A stretch of 9,208 nucleotides of DNA from an uncultured Leucothrix sp. Lineage in GTDB: Bacteria; Pseudomonadota; Gammaproteobacteria; Thiotrichales; Thiotrichaceae. Shown one piece after another: positions 1-7,559 of this stretch. Each line of letters starts with the position of its first letter. Position 1 is the stretch's first letter. The stretch lies in NCBI GenBank assembly GCA_938004025.1, contig CALKXC010000259.1, positions 1 to 9,208 on the forward strand. The letters run 5' to 3'. The position numbers and the translations under genes were made by a program. The notes below the pieces were generated by a model. The model ran no database searches, was not told the origin of the DNA, and worked only from the letters and a program-made list of their open reading frames with translations.

Positions 1-2322
1 TTAAGGGTGTGGGTTGATGAGCAGAATGTAATTAACTCAGAAACTGGCGTTACTTTTCAGCTGATTGACGATCAAACGCTACCGACACAAAAAGCTATCG
101 ACATTATGCAAAGCAATGCATTGATCGGTTTGATGTTGGTATTGGTGGTGGCTTGGCTATTCCTAGGAACTAAGATTGCCGTTCTCACGGTGATCGGTAT
201 TCCCTTCATCCTCGCCTTAACCTTTTGGGTGCTCGCCTCACTAGGAGAAACGCTTAACGTTACCGTACTGCTGGCCGTCGTTATTGTGCTGGGTATGCTG
301 GTGGACGATGCGGTTGTGGTTGTGGAAGCCATCTACTATCGGCTGCAGCGGGGCATGGAGTCTTTGGATGCGGTTGTCGGCTCCATGAAAGAAGTTGCGC
401 TTCCGGTGACTACCGCGGTTTTAACGACGATTGCCGCATTTTTACCCCTGATGTTAGTGCCCGGAATTTTAGGCAAATTCATGCGGGTCATACCGATGGT
501 TGTGACCATTGCACTGTTGATTAGTTTGATTGAAGCCTTTTGGATGCTGCCTTCACACATCAACTCTGTGAAGGTTAACTTTCAGAAAAAGACTCGCATG
601 CAGCGAGTTCGTGAAAAGATTATTCATTGGATACAGCTCAAGTACTCAAAGCTTTTAATCAAGGGATTACGTTGGCCGAAGATGACTCTAATGGCCATTG
701 TGTTGGCGTTTTTCACGGCCATAGGCGCGCTTTCGGCAGGTCTGATTAAAGTCGATTTTTTTGCGGGAGATACACTGCGAATTTTCTACGTCAATATCGA
801 AATGAATGCATCAACGCCTTTGTCTGAAACACTCAAAAAGGCACTTGAAGTAGAACGCCAAGTTAAGAAGAATTTACTGCCTAATGACGCACGCTCTGTC
901 GCGACCTATAGCGGATTAATGTTTACCGAGACTGCACCGATGAATGGTGATCAGTACGGACAGATCATCATCAGTTTGAATCCACTCGCGCAAGGTGCAC
1001 GCCCTGTCGATGAAATTATCGAAGGCATGCGTAAGGACGTGACGTCGGTGGTTGGCGCTGAAAATATTTCCTTTCTTCGACTCGCTTCAGGGCCTCCATC
1101 AAGCAAAGCGATCAGTGTAAAAGTTAGAGGGGATGACTACGAAACAATCCAAGCGGCTAGTAATGACTTATCCAAAGTCCTTAATAACATCAAGGGAGTA
1201 AAGGACATCACCAATGACGCGAGTCGTGGGCGTATGGAGCTGACGCTGCAAATGAATCATGATGCGATTCGACGTGCTGGCGTTAACCCTCGTGATATTA
1301 CGCGAACCATTCGCTTATTGGTGGATGGTGAAGTGGTCTCCGACATGCAGGATGCTGGTGAGAAACTGCAAGTAAGGGTTAAATCCAATCGAACGCAAAC
1401 AGATGATATTGGGAAGCTGTTAAACTTCAGAATCCCACTGCCTGCTGGGGGTACGATTCCACTCAATCGTTTGGTGACGGATACACGCAAAATTTCACTC
1501 GGTAATATTCGCCATTATAATTTCCGTAAAGCCATTACGATTGAAGCAGATTTAATCACGCTAACAGAACCTGAAGACTTTTGGGAATGTCGCCTAAGCC
1601 CTGCAATTAATAAGACTGAAAAAGACTACAGTAAATGCCAAATTGACACTGTCACGGCCAATGATTTGCTGAAAAAAGGTTGGGAGAAATATCAACCTAA
1701 GTATCCTACAGTCAATCTTGATTTCTCAGGGCAGCTTGATGATATCAATGACAGTATCAACTCTTTACTGCAGCTTGCTTTAGTCGGTGTGGGTTTGATG
1801 TATTTAATATTGGGCACGCAGTTTAAAAGCTACTTCCAACCCATCATGATTTTGACGACGGTTCCATTGGCTTTCACCGGTGTTATTTTAGGTTTGCTCG
1901 TGACCCAAAACCCGCTCAGCCTTTACACCATGTATGGGGTCGTTGCTCTTATCGGCATTGCGGTCAATGCGGCGATTGTGCTGATTTCAGCGGCGAACGA
2001 CCGTTTGGTTAATGGGATGAGTGTAGTTCACGCTGCTGTGTTTGCAGCACGCCGTCGAGTGATTCCAATACTCATCACTACACTGACGACAATTGCTGGG
2101 TTATTCTCATTAGCAACAGGGATCGGTGGAAAGTCATTACTATGGGGCCCAGTCGCTACCGCTATTGTTTGGGGGGTAGGGTTTTCAGCTTTCCTAACCT
2201 TATTCACAATACCGACCCTGTTCACTTGGGGCATGAGCCGTAAAGAACGCAAGCAGAAACAACGCGCCGCTAAGCTGGATGCAAAGAGATTAAGGGAAGA
2301 GTTCAAACGCAATAATGGCTAA
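1..2322 (+). CDS. RND-family efflux pump inner-membrane permease, 5'-truncated (C-terminal 773 residues)
   Basis: This is a proton-driven resistance-nodulation-division transporter of the inner membrane, which normally works with a periplasmic adaptor and an outer-membrane channel. The frame is open from base 1, so the true start and TM1 lie upstream; roughly a quarter of a ~1,040-residue protein is missing. Visible in order are TM2-TM6 (about residues 35-185), TM7 (about 225-250), a large periplasmic loop (about 250-585), TM8-TM12 (about 590-745), and a Lys/Arg-rich cytoplasmic tail. TM4 carries the proton-relay pair in GMLVDDAVVVVE (Asp102-Asp103), equivalent to AcrB Asp407/408. TM10 reads GIAVNAAIVL, with Asn656 where AcrB has Lys940; this Asn occurs in other RND branches. 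The second periplasmic half has a longer stretch with two cysteines (Cys530, Cys546). The stop overlaps the next gene by 8 nt. Family assignment is firm. The substrate (drugs, lipids or other) cannot be read, and the adaptor gene is presumably upstream. Confidence 0.93.
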   Translation, partial: LRVWVDEQNVINSETGVTFQLIDDQTLPTQKAIDIMQSNALIGLMLVLVVAWLFLGTKIAVLTVIGIPFILALTFWVLASLGETLNVTVLLAVVIVLGMLVDDAVVVVEAIYYRLQRGMESLDAVVGSMKEVALPVTTAVLTTIAAFLPLMLVPGILGKFMRVIPMVVTIALLISLIEAFWMLPSHINSVKVNFQKKTRMQRVREKIIHWIQLKYSKLLIKGLRWPKMTLMAIVLAFFTAIGALSAGLIKVDFFAGDTLRIFYVNIEMNASTPLSETLKKALEVERQVKKNLLPNDARSVATYSGLMFTETAPMNGDQYGQIIISLNPLAQGARPVDEIIEGMRKDVTSVVGAENISFLRLASGPPSSKAISVKVRGDDYETIQAASNDLSKVLNNIKGVKDITNDASRGRMELTLQMNHDAIRRAGVNPRDITRTIRLLVDGEVVSDMQDAGEKLQVRVKSNRTQTDDIGKLLNFRIPLPAGGTIPLNRLVTDTRKISLGNIRHYNFRKAITIEADLITLTEPEDFWECRLSPAINKTEKDYSKCQIDTVTANDLLKKGWEKYQPKYPTVNLDFSGQLDDINDSINSLLQLALVGVGLMYLILGTQFKSYFQPIMILTTVPLAFTGVILGLLVTQNPLSLYTMYGVVALIGIAVNAAIVLISAANDRLVNGMSVVHAAVFAARRRVIPILITTLTTIAGLFSLATGIGGKSLLWGPVATAIVWGVGFSAFLTLFTIPTLFTWGMSRKERKQKQRAAKLDAKRLREEFKRNNG

Positions 2323-3043
2323 TTTTAATACTCACCTGAGCGTTGCTGCGGTTGCATCAGGTTTAATCAGCACGCTTTGCTTGCAAGTCGGCTTTGTTAA
2401 CTCTCAAGATGCAATGTTGCTAATATTGATGGGAACAATCGGTGGGATACTGCCTGACATTGACCTGCACTATTCTCACCCCAGCCGAATAATATTTTCC
2501 ATACTGGGAATGATTTTTGCTTTTTTGTGGGTGCTTTCGGCAGAGAACGCTTTGTCTGTCACTGAACTGTGGGCGGTCGGGATCGTTATCTACTGTGGTA
2601 TACGCTATGGGCTTTGGAGGGTTTTCAATGCTTACACCAAACATCGAGGTGCTATCCATTCTGTCGCTGCCGCCGCACTGTCAATGATACTAACAACGGT
2701 GATTTGTTATCACGTCTACGGCAAAAACGATTTCACTTCTTGGCTTATCGGTTTTGTTGTCTTTATAGGGTTTATCATCCATCTATTATTGGATGAGCTT
2801 TACAGCGTGGACTTCATGAATCGTCGTATTAAACGATCATTTGGCACGGCGCTAAAGATCGTTGATACACGCTATGCCTATTCCAGCAGTTTGATTATCG
2901 TGTTAAGCATCGGGCTATTTTATATATCCCCCAGCGCCAAAAATTTCACCGACACGATCATGTCAGCAGAAACCTATCAGCTCATTGGAAGCCGCTTACT
3001 GCCGCCCGACTTTCCTTTTCTTCAGCAACCCACCCCTTATTAA
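2315..3043 (+). CDS. YdjM-family (LexA-binding, inner-membrane-associated) metal-dependent hydrolase
   Basis: This is a 242-residue polytopic membrane protein with the conserved polar motifs of the YdjM/PF04307 family of putative zinc-dependent membrane hydrolases: His7 in the N-terminal NTHLS, PDID at 47-50, HRGAIHS at 110-116, and HLLLDE at 156-161. These His/Asp residues lie next to hydrophobic helices at about 32-48, 55-75, 84-100, 117-134, 142-160 and 190-206, so a membrane-embedded metal site is likely. The substrate is unknown; phospholipid-related activity has been suggested only by similarity. The ATG lies inside the end of the RND gene (ATGGCTAA, 8-nt overlap) and has no strong Shine-Dalgarno of its own, which points to translational coupling and one operon. 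In E. coli ydjM is an SOS gene, but no separate promoter or LexA box is seen here. Length is normal for the family. Family call is good, function open. Confidence 0.85.
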   Translation: MANFNTHLSVAAVASGLISTLCLQVGFVNSQDAMLLILMGTIGGILPDIDLHYSHPSRIIFSILGMIFAFLWVLSAENALSVTELWAVGIVIYCGIRYGLWRVFNAYTKHRGAIHSVAAAALSMILTTVICYHVYGKNDFTSWLIGFVVFIGFIIHLLLDELYSVDFMNRRIKRSFGTALKIVDTRYAYSSSLIIVLSIGLFYISPSAKNFTDTIMSAETYQLIGSRLLPPDFPFLQQPTPY

Positions 3044-3054
3044 GGTGGGCTGCT
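3024..3054. terminator. Hairpin between convergent genes, candidate terminator
   Basis: Arms AGCAACCCACC (3024-3034) and GGTGGGCTGCT (3044-3054) pair over 11 positions with one A-C mismatch, around a 9-nt loop that holds the TAA stop of the hydrolase gene. The stem sits between two convergent stop codons, where a bidirectional terminator is expected. Neither side has a clear T tract: ATCTAGTC follows on the + strand, and A/G-rich sequence follows on the - strand. It may therefore only stabilise 3' ends or act with Rho. Confidence 0.45.
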
Positions 3055-3080
3055 ATCTAGTCTATTACTGAGATTGGTCT

Positions 3081-4754
3081 CTAGCGCTTAGCTCGGAACC
3101 AATTGAGCAGACCTGTTGTTGAGCTGTCGTGCTCAAACTTATCAAGCCCTGTTTCTATTTCTTGAAGTACATTCTTGGCTAGTTGCTTACCCAATTCAAC
3201 ACCCCATTGATCATAAGAATTGACGTTCCAAATAACCCCTTGAACGAATATCTTATGCTCGTACATGGCAACGATGCTACCCAAGTTATACGGCGTTAGC
3301 TTATCCATGACAATGGAGTTGGTTGGCTGATTGCCTTCAAAGTACATATGCGGCAATCGCATTTCAGCTTCTTCTTCAGAAACACCAGCATTAGCCAGAG
3401 CTTGCTGTGTTTCCTCTAACGTCCTACCGCGCATCAGCGCTTCTGTTTGAGCCAGAAAGTTAGATGCCAAAATATCGGTATGGTGTTGGTCATCAGCTTG
3501 AGACTGTACCGATGCAATGAAATCAGCGGGAATAATGCGCGTACCTTGGTGTAATAATTGGTAGAAAGCATGTTGCCCATTGATACCTTCAGCACCCCAA
3601 ACGATTGGTCCCGTCGAATAATTTACCGCGTTACCATCACGTCGGACTGACTTACCGTTGCTTTCCATATCGGCCTGCTCAAGATAAGCAGGAAGCAAAC
3701 CAAGATTATGATCGTAAGGCAATATTGCTTGTGACTCAGCACCATAAAAATTAGCATACCAAATACCGATTAAAGCAAGAATTACCGGCATATTTGATTC
3801 AAGCGGCTGGCTGGCAAAATGCTGATCCATACTATGAGCACCTGCCAACAAGTCTTCATAATTATCCATTCCGATATAAAGCATGATGGATAAACCAACA
3901 GCAGACCAGAGCGAATAACGACCACCGACCCAATCCCAAAACTCAAACATATTGGCAGTATCAATACCAAAAGCAGCCACGGCATCAGCATTAGTTGAGG
4001 CCGCTACAAAGTGCTTAGCAATATCACTTTCGGCGGTATCTTGCTGCCTTAAAAACCAAGCGCGGGCACTGTTGGCGTTAGTCAATGTTTCTTGAGTGGT
4101 GAAAGTTTTAGAGGCAATGATAAATAAAGTCGTTTCTACATCAATCTTCGAAAGCGTCTGGGTTATCTGCATCGCATCAACGTTTGATACGAAGTGAACG
4201 TTTAAACCTTTTTGAGAATACGGCTGCAAAGCCGTACACACCATATTGGGGCCTAGGTCAGAACCACCGATGCCAATGTTTACAATGTCGGTGATTTTCT
4301 TACCTGTGAAGCCCTTCCACTCTCCAGAACGCACCTTCTCTGTAAAAGCGCGCATTTTTGCAAGCTCAGCGTTTACCAAAGGCATGACGTCGACGTCATT
4401 TGCAAATACAGGATTATTGCTACGATTTCGAAGTGCAGTATGAAGAACTGAACGCCCCTCAGTCGTATTGATTTCTTCACCTGCAAAAAGCTTTTGACGC
4501 CACTGCTCTAGTCCAGCCTGTTTAGCCAAATCAATAAGTAGAGGCAACGTCTCACTTGTCATGCGGTTCTTTGAGAAGTCTAACAACAACTGATCGTGAG
4601 TCATTGAGTATTCCGTGAAACGGTCAGCATCTGATTCAAACAAATCAAGCATATGCAATGATTCTGTTGCTACATGATGTTTTTTTAGCGCCTGCCATGC
4701 AGGGCTGTTGATAAGTGAAGAATCATTATTTATGGCTTGTCTAACTAGTCTCAT
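3081..4754 (-). CDS. pgi: Glucose-6-phosphate isomerase
   Basis: This cytoplasmic enzyme interconverts glucose 6-phosphate and fructose 6-phosphate in glycolysis and gluconeogenesis. The product is 557 residues, near the 549 of E. coli Pgi. Both family signatures are present: [16 protein letters not shown] (from residue 274) and [18 protein letters not shown] (ending at 523). Sugar-phosphate binding segments are [10 protein letters not shown] (160-169) and SKTFTTQET (215-223). Catalytic candidates are Glu364 in MESNGK, His395 in GINGQHAF, and Lys523. The start is chosen at ATG 4754 because GAGGG lies 5 nt upstream. A longer reading from TTG 4766 would place the ribosome-binding site inside the coding region and adds only MRVF. 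The gene is convergent with the hydrolase gene and separated from its upstream neighbour by a strong terminator, so it is probably transcribed alone from the promoter near 4799-4827. No defects are seen. Confidence 0.98.
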   Translation of the reverse strand: MRLVRQAINNDSSLINSPAWQALKKHHVATESLHMLDLFESDADRFTEYSMTHDQLLLDFSKNRMTSETLPLLIDLAKQAGLEQWRQKLFAGEEINTTEGRSVLHTALRNRSNNPVFANDVDVMPLVNAELAKMRAFTEKVRSGEWKGFTGKKITDIVNIGIGGSDLGPNMVCTALQPYSQKGLNVHFVSNVDAMQITQTLSKIDVETTLFIIASKTFTTQETLTNANSARAWFLRQQDTAESDIAKHFVAASTNADAVAAFGIDTANMFEFWDWVGGRYSLWSAVGLSIMLYIGMDNYEDLLAGAHSMDQHFASQPLESNMPVILALIGIWYANFYGAESQAILPYDHNLGLLPAYLEQADMESNGKSVRRDGNAVNYSTGPIVWGAEGINGQHAFYQLLHQGTRIIPADFIASVQSQADDQHHTDILASNFLAQTEALMRGRTLEETQQALANAGVSEEEAEMRLPHMYFEGNQPTNSIVMDKLTPYNLGSIVAMYEHKIFVQGVIWNVNSYDQWGVELGKQLAKNVLQEIETGLDKFEHDSSTTGLLNWFRAKR

Positions 4755-4759
4755 GAAAA

Positions 4760-4764
4760 CCCTC
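4760..4764 (-). promoter_or_regulatory. Ribosome binding site of pgi
   Basis: On the minus strand GAGGG is followed by TTTTC and then ATG at 4754, which is standard spacing. It decides the start: the in-frame TTG at 4766 lies upstream of this Shine-Dalgarno and would translate through it. Confidence 0.75.
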
Positions 4765-4798
4765 AAATTAAGTGTAATTATTGTTTAAGCATAAGTTA

Positions 4799-4827
4799 AT
4801 TAAGTATTTAATTCATGCCAATATCAA
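4799..4827 (-). promoter_or_regulatory. Candidate sigma70-type promoter for pgi
   Basis: On the minus strand TTGATA (4827-4822, five of six matches to TTGACA) is followed after 17 nt by CTTAAT (4804-4799, four of six matches to TATAAT), in very AT-rich DNA 45 nt before the pgi start. It lies downstream of the terminator of the neighbouring gene, where an independent promoter is needed. The -10 element is weak, and other alignments in this AT-rich stretch are possible. Confidence 0.35.
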
Positions 4828-4866
4828 CAGCCGGTCTTAACAAAGCTGATACTGTTTTTCAGGTAC

Positions 4867-4895
4867 AAAAAAAGCCGCGAACGAATTCGCGGCTT
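4867..4895 (-). terminator. Intrinsic terminator of the OmpA/Ig-like gene
   Basis: Read on the minus strand, AAGCCGCGAA (4895-4886), loop TTCG, and TTCGCGGCTT (4881-4872) form a perfect 10-bp GC-rich stem. Together with the last two bases of the 3' arm, a run of seven T (4873-4867) follows. It lies about 40 nt after the stop codon at 4937, so it ends that transcript and insulates pgi. The UUCG loop is a well-known stabilising tetraloop. Confidence 0.92.
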
Positions 4896-4936
4896 AGATG
4901 ACCTTCCTTGGCCAATAGTCTAGCTAATGAAATTAA

Positions 4937-7207
4937 CTACTTCACATCATCAACATAAACCATAACCTTGTTGCTAGTCTTGTAAGTTCCTGAAGCATCT
5001 TTGATTGCATACCAAAACACATCATTACCAACGAAATTAGCTTTAGGCGTATAAGTTACCTTATTTCCTGAGATCTTTACACTTCCGTTCTGGCCTTGTG
5101 AAACTTCTATAATCTTAAGACCCGTACCTGTGTCATTCGCTAAGACATCAATCGTAGCTATACTACCTTTGTCTATTAACACATCATCCATATTAGCGAC
5201 TGTGCAGTCACATGGATCAGTAACTCCTGTGCCAGCCCCGCCTTTTATAGTTACAGTGACTGTAGCTGTCGCGGTATTCACACCATCGCTGATAACGTAA
5301 GTAAATGTTTCTACGCCAACAAAGTCTTCTGCCGGAGTGTAGCGAATCTGGTTATTCACAATACTAATGTCTCCACCTGCAGAACCACCGGATACATTGG
5401 TGATTGTGAGATTATCGCCATCAGCGTCGCTGTCATTGTTCAGCACATGAATATCGACCGTTTGGTTAAGCTCAATGGTGGTTGTATCATTGATCGCCAT
5501 TGGGCCCATATTTCCGCCACCTGTAGTGACACTTCCAGAACCAGCTGTTGTCATGTAAGTGTCGACAGTACGGTTGTGCGATAAATTGCTACGCAATGCA
5601 CGAGTAACCCAAGCTGGAGCTGTATTAACCGGTTCTGTTCTCCAAATTACACGTGGAGCACCAGGAACACCTTGCGATACTTGAATGTCTGTTGTTCCTG
5701 TCTGCACATTACGCACACCGACCTCAACATTCTTTGTACCAACCTGAACGCGCTTGTATCCTGCAATTATATTTTTGAAGCCGTTCTGAACTTTCTTCGT
5801 TTCGTTTCGGAAACCACCACCTACTTTCTGTTGACGCTCAGTTACATACTCAATATCTACACGACGGTTCTTAAAGTCTTCATTAGCTTTAGAAAACTTA
5901 GGCTTTGTGCCGCCAAGACCACGTGCATCAAGATGATCTGGATTGAAACCTTGCGAGATCATAAAGTGCTTAACTGCATTCGCACGCTGCTGAGACAGTG
6001 CCTGATCTTTACGTGGATCAGGTAATCCACAAGTATGGCCAGTAATGCGAATATTACCTTTATAACCATGTTTACGGATCTCATTAGAAATCTGGCGTAA
6101 ACGTTGCTTTGCCGATGGAATCAGCACGGCGCTGCCATACTTGAAGAATGTCTGCCCTTCTAACTCAACAGTGCTCTTTGCCATATGCCCTGCTATAGGC
6201 ACACGAACTGTTTTATTGACATAAATTGGCTGCTTCTTATAAATCGGCTGGTTCTTGTAAATAGGTTGCGTTTTATAAATCGGCTTCTTTGTATAGACCG
6301 GCTTTTTCGCATAGGTAGCCGCTCGGCCTTTACCTGGCACTTCTACACGTACTCTCCGGTAACGCTGATCAGGCTGGTAGATATTATCTCCACCAAAGTC
6401 GTAGCGATAGCTCAAGTTAGCACTCGTTGACACTTCATCTGAGCCAGCATATTCATAGCCACCCTGCCTTTTTGAGGCTGCAACATCAAGACCAACACTG
6501 TGTGGTGTTCCTTTAAAGAACTGCTCAACACCAGCAGAAACAGTAATAAGCTGTGCATCGTCTTCGCCAATTCCAGATTCTTCACCCCATTGATAATCGA
6601 GGCCACCACGGACACGTGTGTTGCTTCCTGACAAGAAAGTACCGACACTCGCACCCACACCATAATCAAACGCTTTTTCATAAACCGCTTTAGAAGTACT
6701 GGTTGCAGCCTTAACAAGTCTTTTATCAGAAAGCCCCTTACTGACATGACCTTCCCAAAATAAGTCTTCACGCTCTTGGCCGTAACCGACTGTTACTTTA
6801 GCGTCATCGTTTGAACCTTGGTCATAAGCTCCAAAGACCTTATTAACATGAGAAGCTCTTCCTTGAGCATCACGTGAAACCCAATTGTGATTGATTTGTA
6901 CACCACCAGAATCTACTCCTTTATCCTCGCCATCTAGGTCAAAGCCGGCCCACAATCCACCGCTCGTTGAGCTATCTTCGGTTTCAGAAAAGATGTGATT
7001 AACATCAGCACTTGCAGAGCCATCATCAGTCACGCTTACACCCACCTGAGTTCGGCCACCTACAAACTGTTGGTTGATGTTGCCAACTTGATGTGCATTT
7101 TCAGTCTCATACTGACCTGCCATCACTGGTGTAAATAATACTGCCGCTGAAGTAAATACTACTGGTAAGTAGGCCCATTTGTAGCTATTTATATTTTTAG
7201 ATTTCAT
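4937..7207 (-). CDS. Exported OmpA-family protein: barrel, KxPIY repeats, OmpA-like domain, heptads, two Ig-like domains
   Basis: This is a 756-residue envelope protein that probably anchors the outer membrane to peptidoglycan. A signal peptide occupies 1-30 (basic start, hydrophobic core WAYLPVVFTSAAVLF, cleavage after VMA). Residues 31-271 alternate in the manner of an outer-membrane beta-barrel and end in the aromatic strand LSYRYDF. Residues 301-330 are five hexapeptides of the type KQPIYK. An OmpA-like domain follows (about 347-454), with GHTCG, LSQQRANAV and NRRVDIEY; the usual Asp of GHTD is Cys393. Heptads with Gly at 476, 483, 490, 497 and 504 come next. A Ser/Thr/Gly linker leads to two Big_9/VCBS-like Ig domains (about 569-654 and 671-752; VLNNDSDADGD, YTPAEDFVG, VLANDTG, YTPKANFVG), with a DPCDC motif between them. 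The start at 7207 fits the signal peptide and the purine-rich AGAGAG upstream; an ATG at 7231 would add eight residues (764 in all). It is divergent from the 7547 gene and ends at a strong terminator. Domain calls are good, topology and exact role are inferred. Confidence 0.9.
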   Translation of the reverse strand: MKSKNINSYKWAYLPVVFTSAAVLFTPVMAGQYETENAHQVGNINQQFVGGRTQVGVSVTDDGSASADVNHIFSETEDSSTSGGLWAGFDLDGEDKGVDSGGVQINHNWVSRDAQGRASHVNKVFGAYDQGSNDDAKVTVGYGQEREDLFWEGHVSKGLSDKRLVKAATSTSKAVYEKAFDYGVGASVGTFLSGSNTRVRGGLDYQWGEESGIGEDDAQLITVSAGVEQFFKGTPHSVGLDVAASKRQGGYEYAGSDEVSTSANLSYRYDFGGDNIYQPDQRYRRVRVEVPGKGRAATYAKKPVYTKKPIYKTQPIYKNQPIYKKQPIYVNKTVRVPIAGHMAKSTVELEGQTFFKYGSAVLIPSAKQRLRQISNEIRKHGYKGNIRITGHTCGLPDPRKDQALSQQRANAVKHFMISQGFNPDHLDARGLGGTKPKFSKANEDFKNRRVDIEYVTERQQKVGGGFRNETKKVQNGFKNIIAGYKRVQVGTKNVEVGVRNVQTGTTDIQVSQGVPGAPRVIWRTEPVNTAPAWVTRALRSNLSHNRTVDTYMTTAGSGSVTTGGGNMGPMAINDTTTIELNQTVDIHVLNNDSDADGDNLTITNVSGGSAGGDISIVNNQIRYTPAEDFVGVETFTYVISDGVNTATATVTVTIKGGAGTGVTDPCDCTVANMDDVLIDKGSIATIDVLANDTGTGLKIIEVSQGQNGSVKISGNKVTYTPKANFVGNDVFWYAIKDASGTYKTSNKVMVYVDDVK
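5672..5797 (-). repeat. Heptapeptide repeats after the OmpA-like domain
   Basis: Residues 471-512 of the OmpA-family protein fall into six 7-residue units (21 nt each): KKVQNGF, KNIIAGY, KRVQVGT, KNVEVGV, RNVQTGT and a degenerate TDIQVSQ. A Val or Ile sits three residues before each Gly, and the glycines are exactly seven apart in the first five units. The pattern suggests short strands with turns rather than a coiled coil. Confidence 0.85.
6218..6307 (-). repeat. KxPIY hexapeptide repeats before the OmpA-like domain
   Basis: Five consecutive 18-nt units encode KKPVYT, KKPIYK, TQPIYK, NQPIYK and KQPIYV (residues 301-330), followed by a decayed sixth, NKTVRV. They are Lys-, Pro- and Tyr-rich and link the presumed barrel to the OmpA-like domain. 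An extended, basic periplasmic linker is the likely structure. Unit-to-unit codon differences show that the array is not a fresh duplication. Confidence 0.9.
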
Positions 7208-7231
7208 AATTTTCTCTCTTATACTAACCAT

Positions 7232-7546
7232 GTTGTTATTTATTCAACTTTCAAAAGTCATTCGGAAAGCCTTGATAAATAGTTCGCTTTCACAACTCAA
7301 TAAATCATGGGTTAAGTATGAAGGGATATGAATTGATGAAAATTCCCTCTGGTCAGCAGTTAGCTACAATTTAGACCACTCTTCTATTTTAAGCTGCCGC
7401 CTATTTTAGAGATGTTAGTTGTGGAAGGATTTTATTCAGTCTAGCACTGCCGCTCAAAGCAAGATTGGGATATACTGAAGATCGTTTAATGTATTGGGGG
7501 CGGGGCTAGTGATGAATCATCTAGTGGCAACATGGACTAACAATAA
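7232..7546. other. Divergent intergenic control region
   Basis: These 315 nt separate two genes transcribed away from each other and must hold both sets of start signals. No strong sigma70 promoter stands out on either strand. A TATACT (7471-7476) is a possible -10 for the rightward genes but lacks a good -35. Also visible are the direct repeat CTATTTTA at 7384-7391 and 7401-7408 (17 nt apart) and an imperfect inverted repeat, AGGGA-tatg-AATT (7322-7334) with AATTCCCT (7341-7348). Near the right end, GGGGGCGGGG (7496-7505) precedes a 15-codon leader frame. Confidence 0.5.
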
Positions 7547-7559
7547 ATGGCAATTTTAA
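7512..7559 (+). CDS. Possible 15-codon leader peptide overlapping the next gene's start
   Basis: A frame starting at ATG 7512 encodes MNHLVATWTNNKWQF and stops at TAA 7557-7559, 13 nt into the next gene. A purine-rich GGGGGCGGGG lies 6 nt before its ATG and could pair with the 3' end of 16S rRNA, though with a G-U pair. The ATG at 7547 has no clear Shine-Dalgarno and follows directly on an in-frame TAA. Ribosomes ending the leader could start the gene. So short a frame may also be chance. Confidence 0.22.
   Translation: MNHLVATWTNNKWQF

Noticed and set aside
72..563. Minus-strand frames opposite the RND gene
   Set aside because: The Ser/Thr/Val-rich translation is typical of the antisense of membrane-helix codons; there are no start signals or domains.
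4755..4766. Longer pgi product starting at TTG 4766
   Set aside because: It would translate through the GAGGG ribosome-binding site and add four residues not expected in the family; ATG 4754 is better placed.
5672..6430. Plus-strand open frames (117 and 81 codons) opposite the OmpA-family gene
   Set aside because: They lie opposite the repeat arrays and OmpA-like domain, show Cys/Leu-rich or repeated low-complexity sequence, and have no recognisable domain. The repeats on the coding strand explain them.
6412..6771. 119-codon minus-strand frame overlapping the barrel region of the OmpA-family gene
   Set aside because: It is a shifted frame of the same strand without a known domain; the main frame continues intact through it, so it is not evidence of a frameshift.
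7208..7231. Start of the OmpA-family protein at ATG 7231
   Set aside because: It is possible, but the eight extra residues cover the purine-rich ribosome-binding stretch, and the typical signal peptide begins at ATG 7207.
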